A DNA stretch of 64,000 bases from Aselliscus stoliczkanus (GCA_033961575.1 CM066737.1:50320771-50384770); one strand, 5' to 3'; counted from the stretch's first letter, positions 22,835 through 35,400 are shown. Notes: generated by a model from the sequence alone, not told the origin. Made by a program: numbers and translations.

Positions 22835-25110
22835 TTTTGATAACAGCTGTATTGAGATATAATTCTCCCATTTAAAGTATACAGTAAAATAGTTTTTAAT
22901 ACATTCACAGAGTTGTACAACCATCACAATAATCAATTTTAGATCATTATCATCACTCCAAAAGGAAACTTCATATCCATCAGCAGTCACTCCCTGTGAT
23001 CTCACAATTCCTCACCCCCAGCCCTAGAGTACCACCAATCACTTTCTGCCTTTATGGATTTGCCTATTCTGGACATTTCTTATAAACAGACTCATAGAGC
23101 AAGTGGTCGTTTGTGACTGGTTTCTCTTGTTTAGCATAATGTTTTCAAGGTTCATCCATGTTGTAGTATGTATCAGTACTTCATTCATTTTCATGACTGA
23201 ATAATATTCCTTTGTATGGACATACCACCTTTGTTTATTCACTCATCAGCTGATAAACATTGGGTTGTCTCCATTTTTTAGCTATTATGAATAACACTGT
23301 TGTGAACATTCATGTACAAGTTTTCATATGTGAAAATATGTTTTCATTTTTCTTGGGTACATACCTAGGAGTGGAATTGCTCGGTCATATGATAATTCTA
23401 TGTTTAAGTTTTTAAGGAAATGCCAGACTATTTTCCTGCTATCCTAACAGCAACTGCACCATTTTACATCCCACCAGCAATGTATGAATGTCCCAATTTA
23501 TCCACAGCCTTGCTAATAATTGTTTTCTGTCTTTTTGATTACAGCCATCTTTGTGTGAAGTGGTATCTCACTGTGGTTTTGATTTGCATTTCCCTAATGG
23601 CTAATTATGTTGACCATCCTTTTATGTACTTGAACTTTTACCCTGTCCATTTTTAACTGGGTTATTTGTCTTTTTTATGATTGAGTGTTAAGAGTTCCTT
23701 ATATATTCTGGATACAAGTTCTTTATATATTCTTAAGAGTTCTTTATGTATATTATCAGAAATATGGTTTGCAGGGCCGGCCGAGTGGCGCGGTGGTTAA
23801 GCACTGGTTTTGGAAGCCAGCGGTCCCAGTTTGGGTCCCACATATGAGGGCCAGTGACACTGCCCTCAAAAAATAAAATAAAATACAAATATGGTTTGCA
23901 AACATTTTCTCTTATTCAATTCTGTGAGTTGTCTTTAATTTCCTTTGATTCACAAAAATTTTGATGCAGTCAACTTACCAGTTTTTTCTTTGGTTGTTTA
24001 TGCCTTTGGTGTTATATTTAAGAAATTCGGCTTGATTCAAGGTTGTAAAGATTTACACCAATGTTTCCTTATAATATTTCTATAGATTAGCTCTTACATT
24101 TGGGTCTTTGATTTATTTTGAGTTAGTTTTTGTATATAGTGCAATGTAGCAGTCCGAACTAATTCTGTTGCATGTGGATATCCAATTGTCCGAGCACCAT
24201 TTGTTGAAAATACTCTTCCTTCTTCATTGAAATGTCTTTGCACCCTTGTTGAAGATCAATAAAATATAAATGTAAGACTTTATTTCTGGACTCTCAATTC
24301 TATTCCCTTGATGTATATATCTATCCTTACGGCAGTGCCACACTGATTGGTGTAGCTTGATTTTGCTATAGGGAAGTGTGCATCCTCCAACTGCATGTTT
24401 TTCAAGATTGTTTTGGCTATTTGGGTCCCTTACATTTCCATATGAAGTTTTAGGATCATCATTAGATTTCTGCAAAGAAACCAGCTGGGATTTTGATAGC
24501 AATTTTGTTGACTCTAGATTAATTAGGGTAGTATTGCTATCTTAACAATATTGTCTCCTGAGTTACAAAGATAATGGAACATTTCTTTCCATTTAATTAT
24601 GTTTTCTCTGATTTCATTCAACAATGTTTTGCAGTTTTCAGTGCTCAAGTCTTATACTTCCTTGGATTAAATTTATTCCTAACCATTTAATTCTTTTTGA
24701 TGGTACTTTAATAAATGGAATTGTTTTCTTAATTTTTAGATTGTTCATTGCTAGAGTATTAAAACACACATGATTTTTGCATATTTGTCCTGAAACTTTG
24801 GTGAACTGTTTTATTAGCTCTAATAGTTATTTTGTGAATTCTTCAGGGTTTCATATATATAAGATCAAGCCATCTGCAAATAGAGAGAGTATTACTTCTT
24901 CCTTTCAAACTTGGATGCCATGTATTCCCTTTTTTTTTTTTTGCCTAATTGCCCTGGCAGAACTTCTAGTATGATGTTGAATAGAAGTTGTGAGAGTAGG
25001 CATCCTTGTCTTGTTCCTGATCTTAGGGGGAATACCTTCAGTCTTTCACCATTGAATAGGATGTTAGCTGTGGGTTTTTTGTAAATGCCCTATATTCAGG
25101 TTGAGAAATA
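22835..25110 (-). mobile_element. Antisense L1 (3' UTR and C-terminal half of ORF2)
   Basis: From the left: L1 3' UTR (GATTTGCCTATTCTGGACAT, GGTTCATCCATGTTGTAGTA, CCACCAGCAATGTATGAATG), then antisense ORF2 (TTGATTTATTTTGAGTTAGT, GCACCATTTGTTGAAAATAC, GGCAGAACTTCTAGTATGAT). About 2.3 kb, decayed; it lacks the 5' two thirds. Split by a SINE at 23774. Confidence 0.9.
23774..23886 (+). mobile_element. Short A-tailed tRNA SINE
   Basis: Canonical short form. Exact duplication AAATATGGTTTGCA at 23760-23773 and 23887-23900. Confidence 0.97.
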
Positions 25111-25499
25111 AGGTAAAATTTATTTGAAACTGAAAGACTGTCACCAACGATGGACATCTCAGACCCAGGTGTATTTTCTCTCTTTTGGTATGGCACAATA
25201 CTTCTGCTTCATGTTCTCCAGACAGGGGGAGAATGCCTTAAGGGACAGACCTATGCTTTATTCTGGGTTTCAAATTAGGAACATTTCACTTCAGAGGGAA
25301 GTGTTTTGAAATATAACACACTGAGAATTGTACAGATACTTAATAATTAATGTGTAAAACATAAGATAGCAGGCTTTCTTTGAGCTATGACTTTATTTAG
25401 TTTGATGAAGTCTGGGTTCTGCCAGTACATCTTATCTTGCCCTTGATGGGAGAATGGGAATTGGTGAAAGCACAGAGGATGCTCTCACACATGATACCT

Positions 25500-26245
25500 A
25501 CAGGAGCGGTGTGGTACGTATGACAAAACTGCCTGGGTTTAAATATTTACTCTGCCACTTGCACATTTTTCAAGTTATGTAATCTGTATGTGTCTCAGTT
25601 TCTTCATTTGAAAAATAGGGATGATGAAAACAATGATGATAATAATAGCACATACTTTATAGGGTTGTTGTGAGGAATGAATGAGTTATGTATAAAAGTA
25701 TTTAGGAGGCCAGCCTAGTGGCTCAGTTGGTTAATAGTTGGCTTAAGAGCACGAGCTTTGAGAAACAGGGCTGCCGGTTCGATTCCCACATGAACCAGTG
25801 ACACTACGACTGAGCTGAGCTGGCGCTGAGCTGCAAACAGGTGGCAGGATGGCTCAGCTGGTCTAACAACAAGATTGCCTGTTCGATGGTGGCCTATGCC
25901 CACCCTCAACTAAGACTGAACTTGGCACCTTGAGCTGAGCTGCCGCCTGGATGGCTCAGTGGATAGAGCGTGCTCTCTTAAAAACAAGGCTGCCGGGTTC
26001 GACTCTCGCATGGGATGGTGGCTATTCTCACCCACAACTAAGACTGAACAGAGCACCTTGGGCTTAGAGGCCACGACCTGCCAATAGGCAGCCAGATGGT
26101 GACTGGCGCCCTCCACAACGAAGATTGAAGAACAACAACTTGGCTGGTCCCCTCCCCTGATTCCCCAACACTGTACCCCTCCCTCAATTCCCCAATAAAA
26201 TCTTTTTTAAAAAAGTATTTAGAATAGTTCCTGGAACTAAAGCAA
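25500..26245 (+). mobile_element. MIR SINE split by the composite SINE
   Basis: Left part GACAAAACTGCCTGGGTTTA to TTATGTATAAAAGTATTTAG; right part AATAGTTCCTGGAACTAAAG continues the MIR 3' end. Confidence 0.82.
25706..26210 (+). mobile_element. Composite three-tRNA SINE, T+ tail
   Basis: Three tRNA-like heads, then CCCAATAAAATCTTTTTTAA. Duplication AAAAGTATTTAG at 25694-25705 and 26211-26222. It splits a MIR. Confidence 0.95.
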
Positions 26246-26284
26246 ACTCTATTTATGTACTTGCACTTAGGTTGTGGTGACTAG

Positions 26285-26500
26285 TAACAAAATCATAGGT
26301 TTAAGAGCCAGATAAATCCAAGTTGAAATCCCTGCTCAACTGCTTTTACTAGCTATGTGGCCTCTGACAAATTACTTCATCTCTCTGACCCTTAGTTTTT
26401 GCATATCAAATAGGAAACAGAACCTACCTTACAGGGTTATTAGAATAAACAAATTAGATAATTTAAGGCTAATAAAGTTCCATCACTGAACTCCTGCTCA
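26285..26500 (+). mobile_element. MIR SINE
   Basis: TTTAAGAGCCAGATAAATCC, ACTAGCTATGTGGCCTCTGA, CTTACAGGGTTATTAGAATA. Confidence 0.82.
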
Positions 26501-26830
26501 CTTAAAGTTCAGGCCTGGTGAATGGTAAAAGTAGATACGATAGGAGGCTTTAGTTTTCAAAAAAATATGTTTCTAAAATTATGAAAGTAACATATACTTA
26601 TTAAAAATTAAATTTCACAAAGGTATATAGTGAAAAGTAAAAATCTGGTCCCATACCATTTAACTTTCCTTCTCAGAGGTAACAATAACAGTTCGATGTA
26701 TATCTATCCAGACTTTAATCTATGTATGTCCATATATATGAATATACACATAAGAACACATACACACTCACACATTTCTAGATAAACTATACCTTACTAT
26801 ATCTTATTATGTGACTTTCTAATCGTTCTT

Positions 26831-27335
26831 TTTTTCCCAAAGATTTTATTGGGGAATTGGGGGAGGTGAACAGTGTTGGAGAATTTGGGATGGGGACCAG
26901 CCAAGTTGTTCTTCGGTCTTTGTTGTGGAGGGCACCAGTTGCCATCTGACTTCCTGTCAGCAGATCGTGGCCTCTAAGCTCAAAGTGCTGTGTTCAATCT
27001 TAGTTGTGGGTGGGCATAGCCACCATCTCATGCAGGAGTCAAACCCGGCAGCCTTGTTGTTAAGAGCGCACGCCCCATCCACTGAGACATCTGGGCGGCT
27101 GCTCAGCTCAAGGTGCCGAGTTCAGTCTTAGTTGAGGGTGGGTGTAGCCCATCATCGAACAGGCAATCTTATTATTACACCAGCTGAGCTATCCTGCCAC
27201 ATTTTGGCAGCTCAGTGATAGCTTAGCTCGGGCGCAGCATCACTGGCCCATGTGGGAATTGAACCGGAGGCCCTGTTGCTCAGAGCACGCACTCTAAGCC
27301 ATCCCTTAACCAACTGAGCCACTCGGCTGGCCCCC
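26831..27335 (-). mobile_element. Composite three-tRNA SINE
   Basis: Antisense tail, then three heads, ending CACTCGGCTGGCCCCC. Duplication TCTAATC(G/A)TTCTT at 26818-26830 and 27336-27348. Confidence 0.94.
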
Positions 27336-27348
27336 TCTAATCATTCTT

Positions 27349-29944
27349 CTTAATGGTATTCAGTAATCCATAGGATGGATATGTCAGTGGCTTACTTTTA
27401 AAAATCCTAATCATTGCCCTCAGGACAGCATCATGAGTCTCCAATTGCAGTGCACCTTTATCTCAAAGCCTGTAGTTAATAATGTACCACATGAATGTTC
27501 AGTTTAAGGCAAATTCATAGTTTGCGTGGATTTTGAGTGTTTCGTTGAATTATCAGTTGTAGGGACAGAATGGAAAGCTAGGAATTCATGAAGAATGGAC
27601 TTTTCTATAGATAGGTCAGAAGGAAAAACAAGTCATTGAAATTATTACCAGCTTTTGAATTTTTTTTCCTGAAAGTGTTCTAATTTTGAGGGAATAAATG
27701 AAAAAGAAGACTGGTGTGGAAAAATCAGTAAATTTAGGAAAGACCTTGGGAAGCTTACTAAATAAAAAAGCAACTGTTTATCTGGTGGATTAAACACTGA
27801 AGAAACAATAATTAATCTTTTGTACTGAGACATTTCTGAGAATTACTCTTTTGGATCAGAAACTAGCCAAAATAATTGAGAAATGCCAAAAATGATAGTC
27901 ATATATTCAAAATTATTACATTTATATAAATAAATCCATGAAGGAAAAACTAACATTAATTCTTCCAGAATAAGTAAAATATATTGTGTCAATTTCCAAC
28001 AGCCCCAAAATATCCATATGTTACTGATGGAGGTGCAAGTATTCACAAAGTTCAAAAGTGTCATAACACTGAAGCAATGTGGTTATAAGAGAAGAAAATG
28101 TGTATAGATGGAATCATAGAAATGTCACTCACTGTAATATCTGAGCAGGAGGTTGCAATCAAAGCAATTAGCAATTTAAAAGTACAGGGCTCTCATTCCC
28201 ATGGAATTTTTGGTTCAAGCCTCTCTGACAGCACACAGAACTGTTGTAAGACACTTTGTGATAAAGCCTTGTCAGTGGTAATGCCTGCTTTAATGATATC
28301 TGAAAACAGCTGTTTTTCTCCAAAAGACAGCAATACTTCTAAGCCTGCCAAATATAGATAATAAGGTGCTTACCTATCATTAACAAAATTATGTTTCCTT
28401 ATTGACAGAAAAGATCTGTTCATAATGCAAGAAGAGTACTTTTCAGAACTAGTGAAAAACTATTGAAAAGCATCATATGAATGACTGCAAAGCAGTGTTT
28501 CCAGGATGTAAATGTGCCACCCTCTAGGGTGTCTACAATTATCCTGAGGATCATGAGATTTTTTTAAATTTCTCAAAACAAAACTAAAAATGAGGTATTT
28601 AAATTTTTTTTTTAAAAATATGCCATACAGCATTTTTAGGAAAAGGGGGAGATGGCATAAAATCAAGCTAACAATAGCAGTGTGTGACAAACTCCCACAA
28701 AGTTGGGAGCCAATGATGGTAAGATTGGTACATTATATGGATTCAGTGGTAGCTTTTATGAATTCAGAAAATTGTACCAAGGCACGCCAATTAAACAGTT
28801 GTAGTCAAGTGTATGCGTTTTCTATGTGTTTCAAAAGTCAGCGCTCACATAAATAGTGATCCATGAATTCTGTCTCCAAGTTTTGGATAATTTTTCTACT
28901 TAAGAGTTTCCTGAATATCTGAAAATATATTCCAATGCCAACAATAAAATCATTCATTCATTGAAGAAATATTTGAGAGCATGCTATATGCTAGGTACTA
29001 ATATACACATTGCCATATAGAAAGTTTGTGTCAGCCATGTGTAGGACGGCCTGTTTTCCTGAGCCTTTCTAATAGCATATTTTAAAATATGTTTAGCAAA
29101 TATTAGTGAAAATAGAATTTATTGTAGTTTACCATTTCTTTAAACATTAGTAAAATTGGACACTTTTTCATATGTTTATTGATCATATGACCATTTATAG
29201 TTCTTTTATGAATAATCTGCTTATTTCCTATGTGTGCTTTTCTACTTGTCTTCTCATTATCATTTCATAAAAGCTCTTAACATGCTACTGCACCATATAT
29301 CTGACATTTTTGTCTTTGAGTAGGAGCTTCTAGAGATGGCCAAATTTGCTCAGTAATTATTAGAATTGAAAGTCAGCTAATGCTGTCAAATATTTTTAGA
29401 AGGTCTATGAGTACCCTGGAATCGTTTTGATGCTGTTCACTTCTTCTGTTTCTGCATTAAATCTAATTTTATGTACACTAAACCAGGTTAAGCCATAGTC
29501 AAACAGATTCCAGGAGTGTCCAAAAAGCAATATTATTCAGTAGTTAACAGAGAAGAACTTGAATTATCATCTTGCCAGTGATTTAAAACAAAATATTATA
29601 AAAAAACTAAAAGATATTACTGTAGTTGCCACCATCAATTTCTTCATCATTCTTGAAGGCATTATTAATAGTAACAACTTTGGAATATTTCAGCAATTTT
29701 TTAGTTCTACCTATGTTTAGAAATGACTTTGCTGGCATCTAAGGCACACCTGCTTTAAAAAACCTTAGTAGGCATACACAATTAGGTCCTAGAGGTTTGT
29801 GAATTTGACAGCAATACTGATCTTTTCACCAGAAATGGTGGAAGCTAATTTAAGGCAATATCAGTGCTGCTCAGTAGCTTGAGCCTTCACCATCAATAAT
29901 AGATAACATTGAAATTTCCATAGAATTCTTTTCTCTCTGTGATT
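27349..29944. other. Unassigned AT-rich stretch
   Basis: About 2.6 kb with no bat SINE and no L1 I recognise. A short antisense L2 end may lie at 28950-29010. Small frames at 28098-28361 and 28590-28856 have no known similarity to me. Confidence 0.4.
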
Positions 29945-30180
29945 CAGAGTAAATAAACATTTGCTGAGTACTTAATAGGTGTCAGGTACTTACATAAATA
30001 TTTTTTCCAATCCTCACCACTGATCTATTATATCAATAGCCCCATTTTCATTTGAGGAAATTGTCATGCAAAGAAGTTATGTGATTTATTCATGGTCATA
30101 TTAGTAGCTACTGAGTGACAGAGATGGGACATGAAGCCAGATTTTCCAACTCTAAATCCAGTGTTCTTTTGACTGTGACA
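29945..30180 (-). mobile_element. MIR SINE
   Basis: Antisense MIR: GCTGAGTACTTAATAGGTGT, TTGAGGAAATTGTCATGCAA, GTAGCTACTGAGTGACAGAG. Confidence 0.85.
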
Positions 30181-30384
30181 CAACTGCCCTCCTCAGCAAG
30201 TCTGGACAAGACATGTGAATGCCCCAGGGGGGCTTTATGTTCTTTCTGGTGTCTCTTCAATTCAATACTTTCAAAACATTTGCCCAACATTTACTTAATG
30301 AAAGTAGGGAGAGGCTGTTTCTATTAATACAAATAATATTATTTTGGTCATGTTCAAAATAAAGCATTCACCACATACATCTGT

Positions 30385-30635
30385 CAAAATAACAGTTACT
30401 ATTTATTGAGCACTTATGATGTGTCAGGCGCTGTGCTAACCATTTGACATGCATTATCTCATTTAATCCTAAGATGTTGGCATCATCATCATCACCATCC
30501 CTGCTTAATATGTGAGGCCCAAAGAGATTAAGTGACTTAGCCAAAGTCACATAATTAGTAAGTGGTGGAGCCAGGATTTAAGCTCAGGCAGGCTGACATC
30601 TGAGCCTATAAGTGTAACCACTCTGTTTTAATGCC
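30385..30635 (-). mobile_element. MIR SINE, near full length
   Basis: TTGAGCACTTATGATGTGTC, CTCATTTAATCCTAAGATGT, AGAGATTAAGTGACTTAGCC, GAGCCAGGATTTAAGCTCAG. Confidence 0.92.
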
Positions 30636-30766
30636 TTCAACTACAGCAAAATTCCTAAATTGACATTTTAACCTACTAATTTCTTACTTTCATTTTTTTT
30701 TTTCATCACTCAAAACTGAATACAATGGAAATAATTTACAGGGACATACTTATAAAATCACACTTA

Positions 30767-31400
30767 GGTGAGAGTAAATGGGATCAAATATATGGTGATG
30801 GAAGGAGAACTGACGCTGGGTGGTGAACACACAATGTGATATATAGATGATGTATTACAGAACTGTACACTTGAAACCTATGTAACTTTATAAATTATTG
30901 TCACCCCAATAAAATTTAATTAAAAAAATAAAGGGCCGGCCGAGTGGCGCGTTGGTTAAGAGCTGGCTTGGGAAGCCAGCAGCACCGGATTGGATCGCAC
31001 CTATGAGGGCCAGTGACACTGCCCTCTACAGCTAAGATGGTGAACGATAGCTCCACCTGGAGCTGGGCTGCTGTGAGTCCCCAGGGCGGCATAGCTGCAG
31101 CCCCTGGTGCAGTGGGCTGCCATAGGCTACAGTGAGTGGCCGGCAGCCAGCGTGAGCTGCCAACAGCCGCGGTGAGCGACCATCCAGAGGCCGGCGACCG
31201 ATCTGTTTCACCCAAGAAGAGTGCAATGATGATACCAACATGTGCCAGTGAAGCAATGTCCTCCACAACTAGACTGAAGAACAAAAGGGCATCAACTTGT
31301 CTGTTCCCCTTCCCCGGTTCCCCAACGTGGGTCCCCTCCCCCAATTCCCCAATAAAATCTTTAGAAAATAAAATAAAATAAAAATTGAAATTGCAGAAAA
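30767..31400 (+). mobile_element. Truncated L1 3' end carrying a SINE in its A-tail
   Basis: L1 3' end (GTGAACACACAATGTGATAT, TGTACACTTGAAACCTATGT, CACCCCAATAAAATTTAATT) flanked by the exact duplication AAAATCACACTTA (30754-30766, 31401-31413). A SINE lies in the A-rich tail. Confidence 0.87.
30933..31381 (+). mobile_element. Long T+ tRNA SINE
   Basis: Complete head, body and CCCCAATAAAATCTTTAG tail, inserted in the A-rich end of an L1 tail. Confidence 0.93.
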
Positions 31401-31413
31401 AAAATCACACTTA

Positions 31414-31815
31414 AAAGATTTTAGAATTCCACTCCCCCCTCCCACGCCTTGTTTTTTGGTTTTCTTGATAACAAACCATCTCCTACTCTTCTGTAGTTCT
31501 TCCTTTGTCTTTAGTTTACTTTTGCAACTTTCCAAACCAAGCAACTTTCAGGGATCTGTATTAGAGGATTTAAAATTTAGATAAGAATATAAACCCCTAA
31601 TGCCTGAAAAACAGCACTGTGGCATGCATCATTTTATTTCACAATCTCAGCTGATTGTGGAGAATTCCTTACTTTCAGCAACTCCTAGATTGTTAATCCC
31701 ATAGTTGGTGGCACACCCTTTAACTTGTACATGTTCATCACAAAAATGCTGTGGCTGGCAGCACTGGGGATTGTCTTATTTTTGCTTTTGGTGTTTTTTG
31801 GGGGTTTTTTTTGTG
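31414..31815. other. Unassigned sequence
   Basis: No gene or repeat recognised. Confidence 0.4.
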
Positions 31816-32298
31816 TTTTTTTTTTAAGATTTTATTGGGGAATTGGGGAAGGGGAATAGCCAAGTTGTTGTCCTTCAATCTTAGTTGTGGAAGACCCAGC
31901 TAGCTCAGCTCCAAGTCTAGTCACCATCCGGCCACACATAGGCAGCTCCCAACCCACCATCCCATGCAGGAGTCAAACCAGAAACCTTGTTGCTAAGAGT
32001 GCACACTCTAGCCACTGAGCCATCCAGCCGCCCCTCGGCAGCTCAGGGCAGCTCAGCTCAAGGTGCCTGTTCAATCTTATTTTCACATGGGCATTGGCCA
32101 CCATCTTATGCGGGAGTCCAGCTGGCAACCTTGTTGTTAGGAGCACGTGCTCTCACCAGCTGAGCCATCCTGCCACCTGATGGCAGCTCAGCAGCAGCTC
32201 AGCTTGGACGCAGCTTACTGGCTTGTGTGGGAATCGAACCAGCGACCCTGTTGCTCAGAGCTCACACTCCTAACCAACGGAGCCACTCAGCCACCCCT
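31816..32298 (-). mobile_element. Composite three-tRNA SINE
   Basis: Starts with the antisense tail TTTTTAAGATTTTATTGGGG, then three tRNA-like heads in antisense (CAAACCAGAAACCTTGTTGC, AGTCCAGCTGGCAACCTTGT, AATCGAACCAGCGACCCTGT). Confidence 0.9.
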
Positions 32299-32904
32299 GT
32301 TTTTGACTTTTTTACTCAGGGACCCTAACTTCTGAGAGAGAGGGACAATTTTCATCTCACCAATTACTTTGGGAAGCACTGGCAGAAACCCACAGTAATC
32401 ATCACCATATTCATAATTTATCCCAGAGATTTTTTCAACACCCCTTTTAAACTGGCACCCCAGGCTGTTGCCTGGCTGGTCTATTGCTTAATCTTCTGTC
32501 TCTCAAAGCTGTGGAGAAATTGATGAGTCTAATCCGGTTTCCTCGATGGTATGCAGAACTCAAGAGTTGATGATCCGTATTGTTTCAAATATTAAAAGAC
32601 AATTTTTTATGTGTTTTGGTTGACCCTAGAGAGCATGTAGATTCCAGAGCAAAATGTGTTCGGTGGGCTTCTTCAACACGCTATTTGTAAACAGATGAAA
32701 CCTGATTGTAATGAACACGAGAGGGCAGCTGTAGCCTGCAGGTTGAACACTGATGTTGACAGCTGTGTCATTACAATGCAGTTTCATTACAGGGCATTTC
32801 ATATGTATAATTATAATGAAGTTTGGATAATTTTACAAAATGATTGTGAGTAATGTCAGGCCATCTACAATCTGAACTTCACCTTTGTGTTAATTAAAGC
32901 AAAA
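32299..32904. other. Unassigned sequence containing an imperfect hairpin
   Basis: Holds inverted arms at 32705-32732 and 32758-32777 (see findings) and a CTCF-like site at 32715-32729 (ACACGAGAGGGCAGC). No gene recognised. Confidence 0.5.
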
Positions 32905-32910
32905 TTTTCA

Positions 32911-33200
32911 GGGCCGGCCGAGTGGCGCGTTGGTTAGGAGTTGGCTTGGGAAGCCGGTCAGAGCAGTGGAGCCTCGGTTCAGATCCCACATGAGGGCCAC
33001 TGATGTTGTGCCCTCTACAGCTAAGATGGTGAGCAATAGCTTGACCTGGAGCTGGGCTGTCATGAGTCGCCGGCGACGGTGTAGGCTGCAGTGGGGCTGG
33101 CCGGCAGCTGGCATGTGCTTTCATGAGCTGCTGTGAGCCACCGTGAGTGGCAGTCCAATGGCTGATGACCCATCTTCCTCACCCGGGAAGAGCACCCCAT
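32911..33200 (+). mobile_element. Long tRNA SINE, GTTGTGCC variant, 3'-truncated
   Basis: Head, GTTGTGCCCTCTACAGCTAA and body to CACCCGGGAAGAGCACC. The tail with AATAAA is missing, so the 3' end is lost. Confidence 0.88.
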
Positions 33201-33449
33201 TCTGCCCACACTGCCAATTCTTCATGGGCACAAGTCTACTTTGGGTCTTAATAAAGTGACTAGGATTGAGGGTTTCAAATCAAGTGAAGGGAGTGGACTC
33301 CGTTTTATGTTTTGATGCCTGAAAAAACAAAACCTTCTTAAAACACTGAAGAGAAGTTCAAAGCGATCACATTTTGGAATTTCAAAAGGGAAAACACAGT
33401 CCAAAAATGGAACAAAATACTTGAAACCGGGACTGCCCCAGAAAACTTG

Positions 33450-33715
33450 GATAATTATAGCTACCATGTATTTTGAGCACTTACTATGTGCCAGGCATTG
33501 GGAAAAAAGTACGTTCCATGTTTATTATTTCATTTAATCCTTTCAACAACCCTAAGAGGTAGATTCTAGGATCCCCATCTATGCAGATTAGTAAACTAAG
33601 GCATAGTGCGGTTTAGACTCCTTGCCCAAGGTCATATGGCAATTACATGGCAGAGCTGGGATTCAAACCCTGTTCTGATTAACTCTGAAGGTCTTTTTCT
33701 TGGTCACCAAGAGGA
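33450..33715 (-). mobile_element. MIR SINE, near full length
   Basis: TTGAGCACTTACTATGTGCC, CATTTAATCCTTTCAACAAC, CTTGCCCAAGGTCATATGGC. Confidence 0.9.
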
Positions 33716-34394
33716 CCTGCCATTCTCGTCAAACTTTAGGCTCCAAATAATTAATTTGCAGAAGGGATTCAACGATAGAAGTCAAATCAGTTTTTTCATC
33801 TGTGTATGACCTGCACAATTTTGTCATATCCAAGGACAAAACGAATTACAGACAGGGTTTTCAGACCTGCTCTTTGTCATTCCCTGGGGGTAGGGGTGGT
33901 AGCCTTCCTTACCTTAGCCTCATCCCCATACACCTACCCAGGATCCGCTCTTGGCCTATCTCTGCAAAGTGAACTGCCATGGTTCAACCTACTTTAACCT
34001 CACCTTAAGCAATCATAATCATGAAATTATGGGTTGGATGTTAGTTATATTTTTAAATGCACATCAAAATAAATAAATAATGGACATCTGCGATCGCCTA
34101 CAATTATCTCATCTACCACCAGGGGGACATATAGGAAAGCACTGATTCCATGGTCTCTAAATGACCTAACCTTGACATTCGGTGAAACACTTACCCTCTA
34201 AAACTGGTTCAAAAAGCTTGAGACGGGTTTCAGCAGGATGGAAATTTGCCAACCCTCATTCTTTTTCCTCTCTTACAGTCTTCAGTCTCTGCTTAACTGT
34301 TCTCCATTTTCTGAGAGATTTGTCACAGCTTTTCAGAAGGAACTGAGAACAAGTTACTTCTATTTCCACAACTACTGATCTTAAACCCTCAGAG
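33716..34394. other. Unassigned sequence with a CTCF-like site
   Basis: No gene recognised. CCACCAGGGGGACA at 34116-34129 resembles the CTCF core (one off at the usual C). Remainder unremarkable. Confidence 0.4.
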
Positions 34395-34602
34395 CAGGTG
34401 TCACAGCCTTAGAGAAGCTTTCTTTGACCACCCAATCTAAAGTAACCCCCTGAAATGTTACCCTGTCATTTTTCTATTAGCAGTTATCACTATTTGAAAT
34501 CGTCTTCTCTGTTTTTTTTTTATTTGCTCCAGGAGGTCCCTGGCATTTAGCATAATATCTGGCATGTAGTTAACTGCTCAAGGAGTATTTGTGAAATGAA
34601 TG
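34395..34602 (+). mobile_element. L2 3' end
   Basis: GAAGCTTTCTTTGACCACCC, AGCAGTTATCACTATTTGAA and a 3' end near GCATGTAGTTAACTGCTCAA: sense L2. Confidence 0.82.
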
Positions 34603-34761
34603 CACATGATAAACCAGGGATTCTAAAGTTAGGGTAGGACTGTGGAGCTGATGAAACAGAGGCAATATAAGGAAGACTGTATTTTGAGTGATGTAATTTA
34701 TTCAAGGTAAAGTAGGCAATGACCTGGGAAGCTATAAAACTGACTGAAGAACTCATTCTTT

Positions 34762-35176
34762 TTTTTAAAAAAGATTTTATTGGAGAATTGGGGGAGGGGA
34801 ACAGGATTGGGGAATCAGGGAAGGGGAACAGCCAAGTTTTGACCTTTATGTTCTTCAGTCTAGTTGTAGAGGACACTGCTTCACTGGCCCATGTTGGTAT
34901 TATGATCATTCCATTTTTCCCGACTGAGGCAGTGGGTCGCAGGCCATTGGATGGCCATTCACAGTAGCTCATAGCAGCCCACGGCAGCCCACTGCAGCCC
35001 ACGCCGTCAACAGCTACTCATGGCAGCCCAGCTCCAGGTCGAGCTGTTGTTCACAATGAGGCACAGCTCACTGTAGAGGGCATAGCTCACTGGCCCATGT
35101 GGGAATCAAACCCACAGCCCTGTTGTTCAGAGCTTGGGCTCTTACCAACTGAGCCACTCAGCCAGCCCCATATGTC
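34762..35176 (-). mobile_element. Mosaic SINE: long T+ body with composite-type head
   Basis: The 3' half (antisense, left) is the long Rhin-1-like body and tail. The head, at the right, carries AATCAAACCCACAGCCCTGT and CAACTGAGCCACTCAGCC, typical of the composite family. Duplication ACTCATTCTTT at 34751-34761 and 35177-35187. Confidence 0.88.
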
Positions 35177-35187
35177 ACTCATTCTTT

Positions 35188-35400
35188 CCTGAGTACTTAC
35201 TGTGTTCAGGGCATTGTGCTAAGCTGTCCCTTGTGGAATGGCTACTATTGAGTTTTTGGGCCTATGTCATTGGTAATCCCCAGTTCCATTCATATAACTC
35301 ATTTTTATTGAGTGACTACTATATGTCAAGCACTATTCTATGCTGGGATACAGCAGTAAGCAGGACAAAGGTCCAGCCTTCTGCTAAGGGTCAAAACAGG
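35188..35400 (-). mobile_element. L2 3' end fragments
   Basis: Two copies of the motif TGAGT-ACTACT-TGTC-GCACT (35191 and 35310) followed by GGGATACAGCAGTAAGCAGG. These are antisense L2 or MIR-related 3' ends. Confidence 0.6.
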
